Part shown: one piece after another, positions 1 through 8,458 of the stretch
Position numbering within the stretch: the stretch's first letter is position 1
Layout of the letters: each line of letters starts with the position of its first letter
Assembly (NCBI GenBank): GCA_025359885.1
Contig: JANYDG010000077.1
Span: 1-64,000 of the forward strand
Length of the DNA stretch: 64,000 nucleotides
Source of the DNA: Acidobacteriota bacterium
GTDB lineage: Bacteria; Acidobacteriota; Terriglobia; Terriglobales; Acidobacteriaceae
Reading direction: 5' to 3'
Notes under the pieces: model-generated
Seen by the model: the letters and a program-made list of their open reading frames with translations, nothing else
Told to the model about the DNA's origin: nothing
Databases searched by the model: none
Translations under genes and position numbers: made by a program

Positions 1-1253
1 TGGCGGCGATGGTCTCGGGTGGTGTGGATACGGGTTGGACATTTACAACGCCGATGTCGACGCACTTTTCAAATACCAACGTGATCACGACGGGGTTGGC
101 GATCTTCATTGCGGGGTTCAGTTCAATCTTTACCGGATTGAACTTTATCGTCACGCTGCACCGGATGCGTGCGCCGGGTATGACGTGGTTCAAGATGCCG
201 TTGTTCTGCTGGGCGCATTATGCTGCTTCGATTCTGATGGTGCTGGGAACGCCGGTCCTGGCAATTACTCTCGTGCTGGTGGTGCTGGAACGCACGGTAG
301 GAATTGGCGTCTTTGACCCCACCAAGGGCGGGGACCCGATTCTCTTCCAGCATTTGTTCTGGTTCTACTCGCATCCGGCGGTATACATCATGATTTTGCC
401 CGGTATGGGTGTGATCAGCGAGGTGATTTCGACCTTCAGCCGGAAGCGGGTGTTTGGCTATACGGCGGTCGCATTCAGCTCTGTGGCGATCGCGGTCTTT
501 GGATTCTTTGTGTGGGCGCATCACATGTTCATCATGGGTGTGTCGAACTACGCGGTGCTGGTATTCAGCCTGCTGACGATGCTTGTAGCGGTGCCCTCAG
601 CCATCAAGATTTTCAACTGGGCGTTTACGCTCTACAAGGGTTCAATCACATTTGAAACTCCAATGCTGTACGCGTTCGGGTTTATGGGACTCTTCACGAT
701 TGGCGGCCTTACGGGCGTTTTCCTGGGAACAGCCGGAACGGACATTCACCTGACGGAGACCTACTTCATCGTGGCGCACTTCCATTTTGTGATGGTGGGC
801 GGCATGCTGATGGCGTTCCTGTCGGGTATCCACTTCTGGTGGCCGAAGCTGACCGGGCGCATGTATCCGGAGAAGATTTCGCAGCTGGCAGCGGTGGTGA
901 CCTTCATCGGCTTCAACTTCACCTTCTTCCCGCAGTTTCTGCTGGGCATGTTGGGAATGCCGCGGCGGTATGCAGCTTACCCGCAGGAGTTCCAGGTGCT
1001 GAACGTGTTTTCGACGGCTGGCGCTTCGATTCTCGGTGTGGGGTACCTGCTGCCGATGATCTACCTGGTGTGGTCATTGAAGTATGGTCAGATTGCCGGG
1101 AACAATCCCTGGCAGGCGACCGGCCTTGAATGGCAGATTCAATCCCCGCCGTTGACAGAGAATTTCACGACCATCCCGATTGTGACCCAGGATGTGTACG
1201 ACTACGAGTGGCTGGAACGGCAGAAAGAGCATGAGGTGACGCATGTCGGATAG
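1..1253 (+). CDS. ctaD: Cytochrome c oxidase subunit I, C-terminal part (A2-type)
   Basis: Catalytic subunit of a heme-copper oxidase in the inner membrane, which reduces oxygen to water and pumps protons. The frame is open back to the window edge, so the first helices lie outside and the Met codon at 9 is internal. Visible are the GVDTGWTF stretch, the YSHPAVYI helix (nt 366-389) with a CuB histidine and the cross-linking tyrosine, the CuB histidines of WAHHMF, and the heme ligands of VAHFHFVM. Ala follows HP where A1-type enzymes have Glu, and YS precedes the His; this is the known A2-type pattern. The end overlaps subunit III by 11 bases, suggesting translational coupling. Subunit II is expected to the left of the window (inference). 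Confidence 0.97.
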   Translation, partial: AAMVSGGVDTGWTFTTPMSTHFSNTNVITTGLAIFIAGFSSIFTGLNFIVTLHRMRAPGMTWFKMPLFCWAHYAASILMVLGTPVLAITLVLVVLERTVGIGVFDPTKGGDPILFQHLFWFYSHPAVYIMILPGMGVISEVISTFSRKRVFGYTAVAFSSVAIAVFGFFVWAHHMFIMGVSNYAVLVFSLLTMLVAVPSAIKIFNWAFTLYKGSITFETPMLYAFGFMGLFTIGGLTGVFLGTAGTDIHLTETYFIVAHFHFVMVGGMLMAFLSGIHFWWPKLTGRMYPEKISQLAAVVTFIGFNFTFFPQFLLGMLGMPRRYAAYPQEFQVLNVFSTAGASILGVGYLLPMIYLVWSLKYGQIAGNNPWQATGLEWQIQSPPLTENFTTIPIVTQDVYDYEWLERQKEHEVTHVG

Positions 1254-1980
1254 TCACGCAGTTGCGGTAGCAGAGCACGGGTCGCATGAGCACCCTGCGC
1301 ACCTGCGGCACCATTTTGTGTCGCTGGAGCAGCAGGATGAGACTGCCAGCTTTGGCATGTGGTTATTCCTGCTGACGGAAATCATGTTCTTCGGTGGCTT
1401 GTTTACCGCTTACCTGATTTACCGCAACTGGTACTATCCGGCGTTTGTTGCAGCTTCGCATACACTCTCGATCAAGCTGGGGGCGATTAACACGCTGGTG
1501 CTGATCACGTCGAGCTTTACGATGGCGATGGGCGTGTGGTGTGCGGAAACGAAGAAGCAGAAGGGGCTTGTCTGGTCCCTTATCGCGACGCTGATTCTTG
1601 GATTCGCCTTCCTCGGCATCAAGACGGTCGAATACAAAGAGAAGTTTGAGAAACATCATGTGCCCGGATCGTCGTTCAGCATTCAGTCCTTTGTGCATCC
1701 GGTAGCAGAGGATGGCAAGGAGGCCGACAAGGCGCTGCCGGCAGATACGGCTTCGCGAACCGAGGTCTACTTCTCGCTGTATTTTGCCATGACGGGCATG
1801 CACGCGGTCCACATGATTATCGGCATCGGGTTACTGGTGATGATGCTGGTGCAGGCGATGCGCGGGGCATATTCCCATGGAAATATTGCGTTTGTCGAGA
1901 ATTTTGGTTTGTACTGGCACTTTGTCGATCTGGTGTGGATTTTCCTGTTCCCACTTTTGTATTTGATCAGCCGACATTGA
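1243..1980 (+). CDS. ctaE: Cytochrome c oxidase subunit III
   Basis: Membrane subunit III of the same oxidase, which stabilises the catalytic core. The 245-residue protein has a His-rich N-terminus, then several hydrophobic helices, among them [16 protein letters not shown] with the conserved membrane glutamate, and a typical C-terminus with [18 protein letters not shown] hydrophilic stretch around residues 135-170 separates the helix groups. The ATG lies inside the end of the subunit I gene, so the start is fixed by overlap rather than by a strong ribosome site. Family assignment is secure from sequence and context. Confidence 0.96.
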   Translation: MSDSHAVAVAEHGSHEHPAHLRHHFVSLEQQDETASFGMWLFLLTEIMFFGGLFTAYLIYRNWYYPAFVAASHTLSIKLGAINTLVLITSSFTMAMGVWCAETKKQKGLVWSLIATLILGFAFLGIKTVEYKEKFEKHHVPGSSFSIQSFVHPVAEDGKEADKALPADTASRTEVYFSLYFAMTGMHAVHMIIGIGLLVMMLVQAMRGAYSHGNIAFVENFGLYWHFVDLVWIFLFPLLYLISRH

Positions 1981-2065
1981 TCTCAGGAATAAGGGAATAG
2001 GGACCAGGGAACAGAGACGACGGAATAGCCGCAGGGCAAATTGAAGCCTGGAGAGGATTAGAAAG

Positions 2066-2398
2066 ATGTCAGAAAATCACGCGGAGGCCCACGAGGGCGA
2101 GCACTTTCATCAGAGCCATATTGTCAGCCCCATGGTCTACTTTGTGATCTTCATGGCGCTGCTGGCGGGTACAGCTTTGACGATCGGGGCCTCTTATATT
2201 GATATGGGACCATGGAATCCCGTCGTGGCACTGGCCATTGCGGTGACCAAGGCAACGCTGGTGGTGCTGTATTTCATGCACATCAAGTACAGCTCAAAGC
2301 TGATGAAGCTGACCGTGGGTGCGGGTGTTTTCACGTTTCTGATCCTGGTGGGGATGTCTCTATCGGATTACATCTCACGCGCCTGGGGACAATGGTAA
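2066..2398 (+). CDS. Cytochrome c oxidase subunit IV (CyoD/COX4 prokaryotic family)
   Basis: Small accessory membrane subunit of the terminal oxidase, last gene of the operon. The 110-residue protein has a His- and Glu-rich head, followed by three hydrophobic segments (about residues 22-43, 52-75 and 82-103), as usual for prokaryotic subunit IV. It contains VTKATLVVLYFMHIKYSS, a typical family segment. It follows subunit III after an 85-base gap that carries a degenerate GGGAATA-like short repeat, and GAGAGGATTAG lies just before the ATG. Family members help assembly rather than catalysis. Confidence 0.9.
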   Translation: MSENHAEAHEGEHFHQSHIVSPMVYFVIFMALLAGTALTIGASYIDMGPWNPVVALAIAVTKATLVVLYFMHIKYSSKLMKLTVGAGVFTFLILVGMSLSDYISRAWGQW

Positions 2399-2424
2399 GT
2401 TCCGTCGGAGTGGAAGAACAAGCG

Positions 2425-2450
2425 AGGGCTGCCGATTCCGGTGGCCCTTT
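2425..2450 (+). terminator. Intrinsic terminator of the oxidase operon
   Basis: A 10-base stem (AGGGCTGCCG with CGGTGGCCCT, two G-U wobbles) closes a 4-base loop and is followed by TTT. It lies between the oxidase operon and a convergent gene, where a terminator is expected. The T tract is short. Confidence 0.5.
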
Positions 2451-2489
2451 CCATTTGTGCTGGGCCGGCTCGAAAAGAAAACTGAAGTT

Positions 2490-3677
2490 CTACCTGCGCT
2501 TCTCCCAAATCTCTTCATGACGGTCATCGCGGAGATGAATCGCATTGACGCGGCCCTGAGTGTCGTGTTCAAAGGTGAGGCGGGTAAGGGAGCCGGAGGG
2601 GTAGAAAAAGGTGCTGGTTGATTCGGCCATGATCTCGTTTATATCGCCTTGCGCATTCCTTATATAGACCTGGTCGCCCTGCCGCAGAATGGTTGCGATC
2701 AGCACGTTGGAGCTGTCGTGATACTCGCCGACATAGGTATCGAGGATGGCGGGAGGCAGCTTCAGGGCTGGCGGATGCAGGGGAACGAGGAGGCGTTCGG
2801 CGAGCGGCGACAACTGGGCAACCTGGCTGAGGCGATGGGAGAGGAGCCAGCGGGGGAGTTCGGGTTCGTTGTAGGCGCGGGACCAGGAATCGTGGTGGAG
2901 GCCCTGATACTCCCAGAGGCGGATGTGGCCAGCCTCGGCCTTGACGGCGTCAAACATAAGGTCGGATTGGCGGGGGACCACGGTTGTGTCTTCTGAACCG
3001 TGGAAGAGCCAGATCGGGACGCGGCCAATGCGGCGGGCGTACTCGGCGGGGAGGGTGGAGGCGGATTGCCAGCGCTCGGGGGCGTAGCTCCAGAAGATGC
3101 CGGCGGAGGCGATGGCGATGGCTGCCCAGCGGTGCGGATAGAGTTTCGCGAGCTCCCAGGCGCCGTAACCCCCGAGAGAGAGGCCGGTGAGGTAGGTGCG
3201 GTCGGGGTCGGCGTGAAACTCTTTGACTTCCTGATCGAGTGAGGCGAGGGCGAGTTGGAGCATTTCTGGATCAGTCCAGAAATGGCGCAGGGAGCATTGC
3301 GGCATGACGACGATGAAGGGCCATCGCTCGGGGTGGTCGCGCAGTTCCTGGGGGAGGCCGATCTGGGTTTGCCACATCCCTTCAGAGCCGCGCTCGCCAC
3401 GGCCGTGGAGGAAGAGCATGATCGGTGGCTGCTCGGGCCCCCTTCCGGGGAACTTTGAGTTGCCGGTCGGCGGCTTTGGGCTGGCGAGGCTCTCTGGGAT
3501 GAACACCTCGAACTTGAAAGTGACTCCAGCGACGGTGACGGAGCGATTGAGGAAGCCTGTCTCCTGGCGAGGCTCCGCATGGCGCGAGGCGGCGCCGGGA
3601 GTGGCACAAGACATGAGCATGGCAGACAGGAGCACCGCCCCTGCGCCCAAACGATGGAACGATTGCATGCACTCCAT
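2490..3677 (-). CDS. Secreted alpha/beta-hydrolase lipoprotein, PHB-depolymerase/LpqC-like
   Basis: Probable extracytoplasmic esterase or peptidase-like hydrolase. From the ATG at 3677 the protein has 395 residues: a hydrophobic signal with lipobox LMSC (lipidated Cys24), the oxyanion region LFLHGRGERG (about residue 89), the nucleophile elbow GLSLGGYG (Ser167), an Asp in HGSEDTTVVP and a His in LHHDSW. The last 85 residues form a beta-rich tail of the kind often fused to such hydrolases (DUF3471-like). The frame is open 88 codons further upstream, but that part is low-complexity and lacks a signal. A second Met (3668) has GGAG close before it. It lies downstream of a carboxylesterase on the same strand, separated by a large hairpin. 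The substrate is unknown. Confidence 0.85.
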   Translation of the reverse strand: MECMQSFHRLGAGAVLLSAMLMSCATPGAASRHAEPRQETGFLNRSVTVAGVTFKFEVFIPESLASPKPPTGNSKFPGRGPEQPPIMLFLHGRGERGSEGMWQTQIGLPQELRDHPERWPFIVVMPQCSLRHFWTDPEMLQLALASLDQEVKEFHADPDRTYLTGLSLGGYGAWELAKLYPHRWAAIAIASAGIFWSYAPERWQSASTLPAEYARRIGRVPIWLFHGSEDTTVVPRQSDLMFDAVKAEAGHIRLWEYQGLHHDSWSRAYNEPELPRWLLSHRLSQVAQLSPLAERLLVPLHPPALKLPPAILDTYVGEYHDSSNVLIATILRQGDQVYIRNAQGDINEIMAESTSTFFYPSGSLTRLTFEHDTQGRVNAIHLRDDRHEEIWEKRR

Positions 3678-3738
3678 CCAAACATAGTTAGGTGGAGTTG
3701 GGAAGAGATGCCCGCGGAACGAAGGGCCGAGACAGGCT

Positions 3739-3783
3739 GCGCTGACCCTGCCCAGGCCCGGAAGGGACCTGAGGCAGGGGCGC
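3739..3783. other. Large GGAA-capped stem-loop between two esterase genes
   Basis: Seen directly: GCGC (3739-3742) pairs with 3780-3783, CCCTGCC (3746-3752) with GGCAGGG (3773-3779), CAGG with CCTG and CCC with GGG around a GGAA loop, leaving small bulges (TGA, A, A). There is no U tract, so it is a poor intrinsic terminator. On the + strand it recalls the apical hairpin of SRP RNA, but the 3' AGCA side of the SRP loop is absent. It may be a processing or stability element. Confidence 0.45.
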
Positions 3784-3792
3784 GAATTGCAG

Positions 3793-5430
3793 CTAGGGTG
3801 TCCAGATGGCGCACTTGTGGTCGAGCGCAAAGGTGCCGCGGGTGACGGGGTTGGCCGGTTCGAGGGACTGGAAGAGGTCGTTGGGACCGTATTGCGGCCA
3901 GAACGGAGTCGCCGGGGAGTTGGGGTTGCCGGTCCTGGCAAAATGGGTCCAGTAGTGAATCATGGCGTCGGAAAGCTCGGCCTGGGCCTGGTTCTGGGGA
4001 CCGGGGGCGATCAGGGAGCCGTCGCGTACGTTCATCAGGTACTGGAGTTCTGCGCTGTGGTACGCCCCGCCGGAGAAGCTCAGGGCTACACCGAGAAAGA
4101 GTGGGGCGTTGGGATCGTTGAACTCGTATTGGTAAGTGGGCGTAAAGCGCGCAAGCAGACCGGAGAGTGCGCGCGCGTTGCAGGCGAAGACGGCATCGGT
4201 GCCGAGGGCTCCCAGGGCAACGCTGGGGGAGGGGTAAGCGGCCAGCGGATAGACAGCGGTTCCGAGGAATCCGGCGACCGGCGTAGGGACCCCGAGCGTG
4301 GCCTGGATGGTGGGGATGTAGGCTGCCGACGAGAGGGGCGTGCCGGTGACGAGTTCGGTTTCACCGACGAAGAAGCGATATTCGTCGTGGTTGGAGCCCT
4401 CGATGATGGGCACGCGATTGAAGTTTCCGGTGCTGAAGGCGACCGCGGTAGAGACGGGGAGGATCTTGCCGTCCACGATGGGGGTGATGACTGTGGAGAA
4501 GGCTGCGTCCTGCACGGTAAGCAGAGTCGAAACAGGCAGGGCGCGAAGGCAGGCCGTGGTCTGGCTGACGCATCCGGCTACTCCCGCGACGTAGGCCCCG
4601 AGTGCCTCTGCATCGCTCAGCGAGGGCTGGGTAAAGGCGACGGGTGAGATGGCTCCGCTCTCGATGATGGCCTTGTGAAACAGCCCGGTCGAGGCCGGCG
4701 ACGCGAGATGGGCGTGGACGCTGACGCCACCCGAGGATTCGCCGAAGATGGTCACGTTGCCGGGGTCGCCGCCAAAGTGAGCGACGTTGGCCTGGACCCA
4801 GCGCAGAGCGGCCTGCTGATCCATGAGGCCGTAGTTGCCGGAGGAGGCGATGGGCGACTCGGCGGTGAGTGCGGGGTGGGCGAGGAAGCCGAGGATGCCG
4901 AGGCGATAGTTGAGGGTGACGACGACCACGCCGCCCTTTTCGACGAGCGATGTGGGGTCATAGCTGTTGCTGGCGTCGACGGTGAGTCCGCCGCCGTGAA
5001 GGAAGACCATGACGGGGAGGCGTTTTGGGTCGCGATCTTCATCCCTGGCTTCGTCCCGGGGACGAGGCGCGAAGACGTTGAGGAAGAGGCAGTCTTCGTT
5101 GACACCGGGATAGAAGGCACCAAAGGCGGCGAGAGCCCCGCCAGTTTGCGGGCAAGGGCTGCCAAAGGTATCGGCGTCGAGCGGCGTGCGCCATAGGGCG
5201 TGAGGCTGAGGCGGCTGCCAGCGGAGCGGCCCCACCGGCGGGGCGGCGTAGGGAATTCCGAGGAATTTGTAGAGGCGAGGAGTGGCGGTGCCGCGGACGG
5301 GGCCGTTTTGGGTCAAGACCACTTTGGTACCGGACTTGCCGTGGTCGTCGGCGTGGGGTACAGCCATGATCGGTGCCGTGAGAAACGAGCCAGCCAGCAG
5401 CACGGCTGCCAGATTGCGCAAAGTAACCAT
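3793..5430 (-). CDS. Secreted type-B carboxylesterase
   Basis: Serine esterase of the carboxylesterase type B/para-nitrobenzyl esterase family, probably acting outside the cytoplasm on ester substrates. The 545-residue protein has an N-terminal signal peptide (hydrophobic residues about 7-24, AVPHA), the family opener KFLGIPYAAPPVGPLRW, the oxyanion motif LHGGG (about 144-148), the nucleophile elbow GESSGG (Ser232), an acidic candidate in SNHDEYRFF and a His in GGAYHSAEL. NEDCLFLNV is the second family signature. The length is normal. AAGGTTCCTTTCAGG-type sequence surrounds the start, with AAGGAAC before the ATG. The next gene downstream is another secreted hydrolase. Confidence 0.92.
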   Translation of the reverse strand: MVTLRNLAAVLLAGSFLTAPIMAVPHADDHGKSGTKVVLTQNGPVRGTATPRLYKFLGIPYAAPPVGPLRWQPPQPHALWRTPLDADTFGSPCPQTGGALAAFGAFYPGVNEDCLFLNVFAPRPRDEARDEDRDPKRLPVMVFLHGGGLTVDASNSYDPTSLVEKGGVVVVTLNYRLGILGFLAHPALTAESPIASSGNYGLMDQQAALRWVQANVAHFGGDPGNVTIFGESSGGVSVHAHLASPASTGLFHKAIIESGAISPVAFTQPSLSDAEALGAYVAGVAGCVSQTTACLRALPVSTLLTVQDAAFSTVITPIVDGKILPVSTAVAFSTGNFNRVPIIEGSNHDEYRFFVGETELVTGTPLSSAAYIPTIQATLGVPTPVAGFLGTAVYPLAAYPSPSVALGALGTDAVFACNARALSGLLARFTPTYQYEFNDPNAPLFLGVALSFSGGAYHSAELQYLMNVRDGSLIAPGPQNQAQAELSDAMIHYWTHFARTGNPNSPATPFWPQYGPNDLFQSLEPANPVTRGTFALDHKCAIWTP

Positions 5431-5581
5431 CGAAGGTTCCTTTCAGGTTGAGTGGGGTTCCGGAAGGGACGCCGCGGAAGCGGTGGGCCTGAATGCAGAC
5501 GTGGGGAGCACCCGATTGTAGGAAGGGCCGAAAGGGGATGTCAACCGGGGAGGCTCGATGGTCCGTGAACCCCTGATCACA

Positions 5582-5626
5582 CACACAAAACCCCAAATCC
5601 CAAACGCGGGACCTGGGGATTTGTGT
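5582..5626 (-). terminator. Possible intrinsic terminator downstream of the VOC gene
   Basis: ACACAAAACCCC (5582-5593) pairs with GGGGATTTGTGT (5615-5626) with one mismatch. On the minus strand the hairpin ends in GGGGTTTTGTGTG, a weak T-rich tail just after the stop of the glyoxalase-like gene. Confidence 0.45.
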
Positions 5627-5641
5627 TGGTTAGAGACGCGG

Positions 5642-6415
5642 TTATTTGTTCTGGCTGACGACGGAAAAGACGACACCCTGGGGATCGGCAGCGGTGGCGA
5701 TCCAGCCCCCGCCGGGTACCTGAGAGGGTCCGTTGAGGAGGGAGCCGCCGGCTGCGGTGGTGCGTTCAATGGCGGCGGAGGTGCTGTCGACGTTGAAGTA
5801 GAAGCCCCAGTAGGGGCGCGGAACGGCAGGGGGTTTGGTCATGATGCCGCCTGCGCCCATGGGCTTGTTATCGCCCTCGTCAAAGAGGCGATAGGTGCCC
5901 ATGGCGCCCATGTCCATGTCGGTGAGCTTGGTCCAGCCGAAGTAGGTGGAGTAAAAGGTCCAGGCGGATTCGAGGTCGGCGGCGTAGAGTTCGTTCCAGC
6001 CGATGGTGCCGGGGGTGGGGGCAACGGGGAAGTTGTCGGGGGTTTTCATGTCGGGGTTGCTGGTGAAGAGGACGAAGGCCGCTCCCTGAGGGTCACTGGC
6101 GACGGCAAAACGGAGCATGCCGGGGACGTCGGTGGGTTGCTTCCAGATGGTGGCGCCGCCTTCGGTGATTTTGGCGCAGTGCGCGTCAACATCGTCGACG
6201 TGGATGTAGCCAATCCACGAGGGGGGCGCACCGGGAGGCAGGGGCATCATACCGGCAACGCCGTGCTCGCCGACCAGGAAGACGGTGTAGGGAGCTTCGG
6301 GGCTGCCCATCTCTTTGGTGCCCCAGCCGATGACGCTGGAGTAGAAAGTTGCAGAGGCGGCGGTGTCGGGGGTCATCAATTCGTACCAGCCGAATTTACC
6401 TTTTGGGGTGTACAT
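5642..6415 (-). CDS. Two-domain VOC (glyoxalase/bleomycin-resistance fold) protein
   Basis: Member of the vicinal oxygen chelate superfamily, cytoplasmic, function not assignable. The 257-residue protein holds two tandem VOC modules. The first begins GKFGWYELMTPDTAASATFYSS and the second GTIGWNELYAADLESAWTFY; each continues with the beta-strand pattern ending in DPQGAAFVLF or DPQGVVFSVV. The ATG at 6415 is chosen because GGAG lies seven bases before it; a 30-codon upstream extension of the frame has no domain and no ribosome site. It resembles proteins annotated as hydroxylase-like VOC (27 kDa antigen type). The neighbour on the other side is divergent. Confidence 0.9.
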   Translation of the reverse strand: MYTPKGKFGWYELMTPDTAASATFYSSVIGWGTKEMGSPEAPYTVFLVGEHGVAGMMPLPPGAPPSWIGYIHVDDVDAHCAKITEGGATIWKQPTDVPGMLRFAVASDPQGAAFVLFTSNPDMKTPDNFPVAPTPGTIGWNELYAADLESAWTFYSTYFGWTKLTDMDMGAMGTYRLFDEGDNKPMGAGGIMTKPPAVPRPYWGFYFNVDSTSAAIERTTAAGGSLLNGPSQVPGGGWIATAADPQGVVFSVVSQNK

Positions 6416-6650
6416 GAGGATTCTCCAGTTTTTGATGGGATGGAAGTCGCGGTGAGGGGATGTAGACTCGGGTTCCTTCATATCAATGTATGCGGAGCAA
6501 GTCAAACCAATCTTGAGGGAATCGGGATGCGCCTTTGAATCGGGGTGACTTTTTCAGTTGAATCGACGATGATTGGCCCGATTTGTGGGTTTGCGGTGTC
6601 TATAGGGTTAGCTGCCTCTGCTGCTTCATGGGGCGCTTTGGAGAGGGTAT

Positions 6651-8075
6651 ATGCGAGGATTTCTGGCGGTAGCGGTTGCTGTGGCTTTGGGTGGGATGAG
6701 CATTGTGGCAGCGGCGCAGGAGCCCTCTGCCTCGGCTACCCGGCTGACGATTTACAACGAAGACTTTGCGGTGGCGCGGACGACAGTACCGCTGACGCTG
6801 AAGCCGGGTGTGAATGAGGTGACGACGACGAGCGTGACGAGCCAGTTGGAGCCTGATTCAGTGGTGCTGCGCGACCCGGAGAGCCATAACCCGATTCAAG
6901 TGCTGGAGCAAAGTTACGACTCGGCGGTGGTGACGCAGGGTTGGCTGCTGGAGAAATATGAGGGGCAGACGATTGACTTTCAACTGCCGGCACCGGCTTC
7001 CGGCGGGGTGGGACAGACGATTCAGGGGAAGATTGTGCGGGCCGGTGCGGACCCGCTGATTGAGGTGGGTGGGAAGCTGCAGTTTCAACTGCCGGGGGTG
7101 CCGCTGTTTCCGGCCGCCCTTCAGAATACGACGGATGGCCTGGTGCTCAAGCCTACCTTGCGCTGGAAAATCGACGCGCGGAAGGCCGCGAGCTTTCCGG
7201 CGGAGTTGGACTACATTACGCATGGGATGAAGTGGCAGGCGACGTATAACGTGCTGATTCCGGCAACTGAAGATACGACGGGGCCGGAGAAGGCCGATGT
7301 GATGGGGTGGGTGACGATTGAGAACCATACCGGGACGGAGTTTCCCGAGGCGACGATCCAGCTGATGGCAGGGGATGTGGCGAATGTCAAGCAGTTTCGG
7401 CCAAGGATGATGAACAAGGTCCTTGACGCAGTTGAGGTAAGTGCTGGAATTGTCGCTCCGCAGGTGACGCAAAAGGCCTTCGACGAATTTCATCTATATG
7501 ACCTGCACCGGACGGTTGCGCTCAAGAATGGGGAGACGAAGCAGGTGCAGTTTCTTGAGGCGGCGGGCGTAGTGGTGCAGCGGCGGTTTGAGCTGGATAA
7601 CCAGAGTGGCTATGACGAGGCCAATCCGGGGAACGCGGCGGTGGTCGAGAAGATCAAGAACTCTGAGACGAATCACCTGGGGATGCCGATTCCGGCGGGG
7701 CGGCTGCGGGTGTATCGGCGGGATACGGATGGGCAGGTGCAGTTCGTGGGCGAGAGCATGATTGAGCACACGCCGTCGGAGCAGGAGATCAACGTGGTGA
7801 CCGGCAAGGCATTTGACGTGACGGGAAAGCGGCGGCAGACGGAGGCTCATTCGAGTTCGCACTCGTCGGATGAGTCCTATGAAATCAAGCTGGGCAACCA
7901 GAAGTCGCAGGCGGTGACGGTGCACGTGTTGGAGCACCTGAACCAGCAGAACTGGAAGATTACGGCGCGGTCTGGGGAATTTACGAAGAAGGACGCGAAT
8001 ACGGTGGATTTTGCGGTGGTGGTGCCGGCGAAGGGGGAGGCGGTGCTGACGTATTCGGTGCACTACAGCTGGTAG
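6651..8075 (+). CDS. Secreted DUF4139-type protein
   Basis: Protein of unknown biochemical role related to the DUF4139 family, probably in the periplasm or at the outer membrane. It has 474 residues, a signal peptide (residues 1-22, ending AAAQE), then beta-rich sequence that begins TRLTIYNEDFAVARTTVPL, the usual N-terminal strand pattern of these proteins. DYITHGMKWQATYNVLI matches the core region and NWKITARSGEFTKKDANTVDFAVVVPA the C-terminal barrel. GGAGAGG lies just before the ATG. It stands alone, divergent from the VOC gene. Codon use is G-rich like its neighbours. No catalytic residues can be proposed. Confidence 0.85.
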   Translation: MRGFLAVAVAVALGGMSIVAAAQEPSASATRLTIYNEDFAVARTTVPLTLKPGVNEVTTTSVTSQLEPDSVVLRDPESHNPIQVLEQSYDSAVVTQGWLLEKYEGQTIDFQLPAPASGGVGQTIQGKIVRAGADPLIEVGGKLQFQLPGVPLFPAALQNTTDGLVLKPTLRWKIDARKAASFPAELDYITHGMKWQATYNVLIPATEDTTGPEKADVMGWVTIENHTGTEFPEATIQLMAGDVANVKQFRPRMMNKVLDAVEVSAGIVAPQVTQKAFDEFHLYDLHRTVALKNGETKQVQFLEAAGVVVQRRFELDNQSGYDEANPGNAAVVEKIKNSETNHLGMPIPAGRLRVYRRDTDGQVQFVGESMIEHTPSEQEINVVTGKAFDVTGKRRQTEAHSSSHSSDESYEIKLGNQKSQAVTVHVLEHLNQQNWKITARSGEFTKKDANTVDFAVVVPAKGEAVLTYSVHYSW

Positions 8076-8107
8076 GGTGGGCTTACCTTGTGGTTCGAGA
8101 AACTGGC

Positions 8108-8264
8108 TCAGGAGGCAAGTGCGTTGGCGTCGAGCGTAGCCTGCCGGATGGGGTTGGTGAGGCCGAGTGTGGTGGTGAGTTAGAGGTCTACTGCGGTCCA
8201 GTTTTGCTCCGACCTGAGCGGTTCCGTCCCCAATGGCCAGGCTGGTGAGGTTTGCGAAGGCGTT
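8108..8264 (-). pseudogene. Decayed C-terminal remnant of an unknown gene
   Basis: On the minus strand one frame reads AFANLTSLAIGDGTAQVGAK and LDR; after a one-base shift it continues AVDL, a TAA stop, then LTTTLGLTNPIRQATL and DANALAS before a TGA. The codons are strongly C-ending, like real minus-strand genes nearby, so this looks like coding sequence damaged by a frameshift and a nonsense change. No family was recognised and no start is present. The AT-rich lipoprotein island begins directly beyond it. Confidence 0.4.
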
Positions 8265-8430
8265 TCAATAAGCGTGGACGGTTGTTTTGATGCAATTGGC
8301 AGACAAAGTTAAATATTATTTCCAAGCTTTACAGAATTAACCACAACTTGTGATAACGTTCGATTGCTAACTCATGATCGCTATCTGGTTGAATCCGCGC
8401 AGAAAGAGTTTATTTTGAAAACTGTGTTTA

Positions 8431-8441
8431 CCCCCCCCCCC
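8431..8441 (+). repeat. Poly-C homopolymer tract (11 C)
   Basis: Eleven consecutive C lie between a TTG start candidate (8415, with AGAAAGAG before it) and the hydrophobic signal core of the lipoprotein. With 11 C, the frame from TTG 8415 ends at a TAA soon after. With 12 or 9 C it would join the lipoprotein frame. This is the arrangement of a slipped-strand phase switch, or else an under-called homopolymer. Confidence 0.85.
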
Positions 8442-8458
8442 AATACTGCTTACTGTCT

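Larger units (their letters stand above)
8076..8458. other. Intergenic region with gene remnant and poly-C tract
   Basis: This 383-base gap contains a minus-strand coding remnant (8108-8264), then an AT-rich stretch (about 8281-8430) very unlike the GC-rich surroundings, an 11-C tract (8431-8441), and the probable true start region of the following lipoprotein (TTG at 8415). No convincing complete promoter was recognised. Confidence 0.6.

Noticed and set aside
3739..3783. Identification of the GGAA hairpin as SRP RNA (ffs)
   Set aside because: The 3' side of the essential internal loop (AGCA) is absent and the outer helix does not extend as required.
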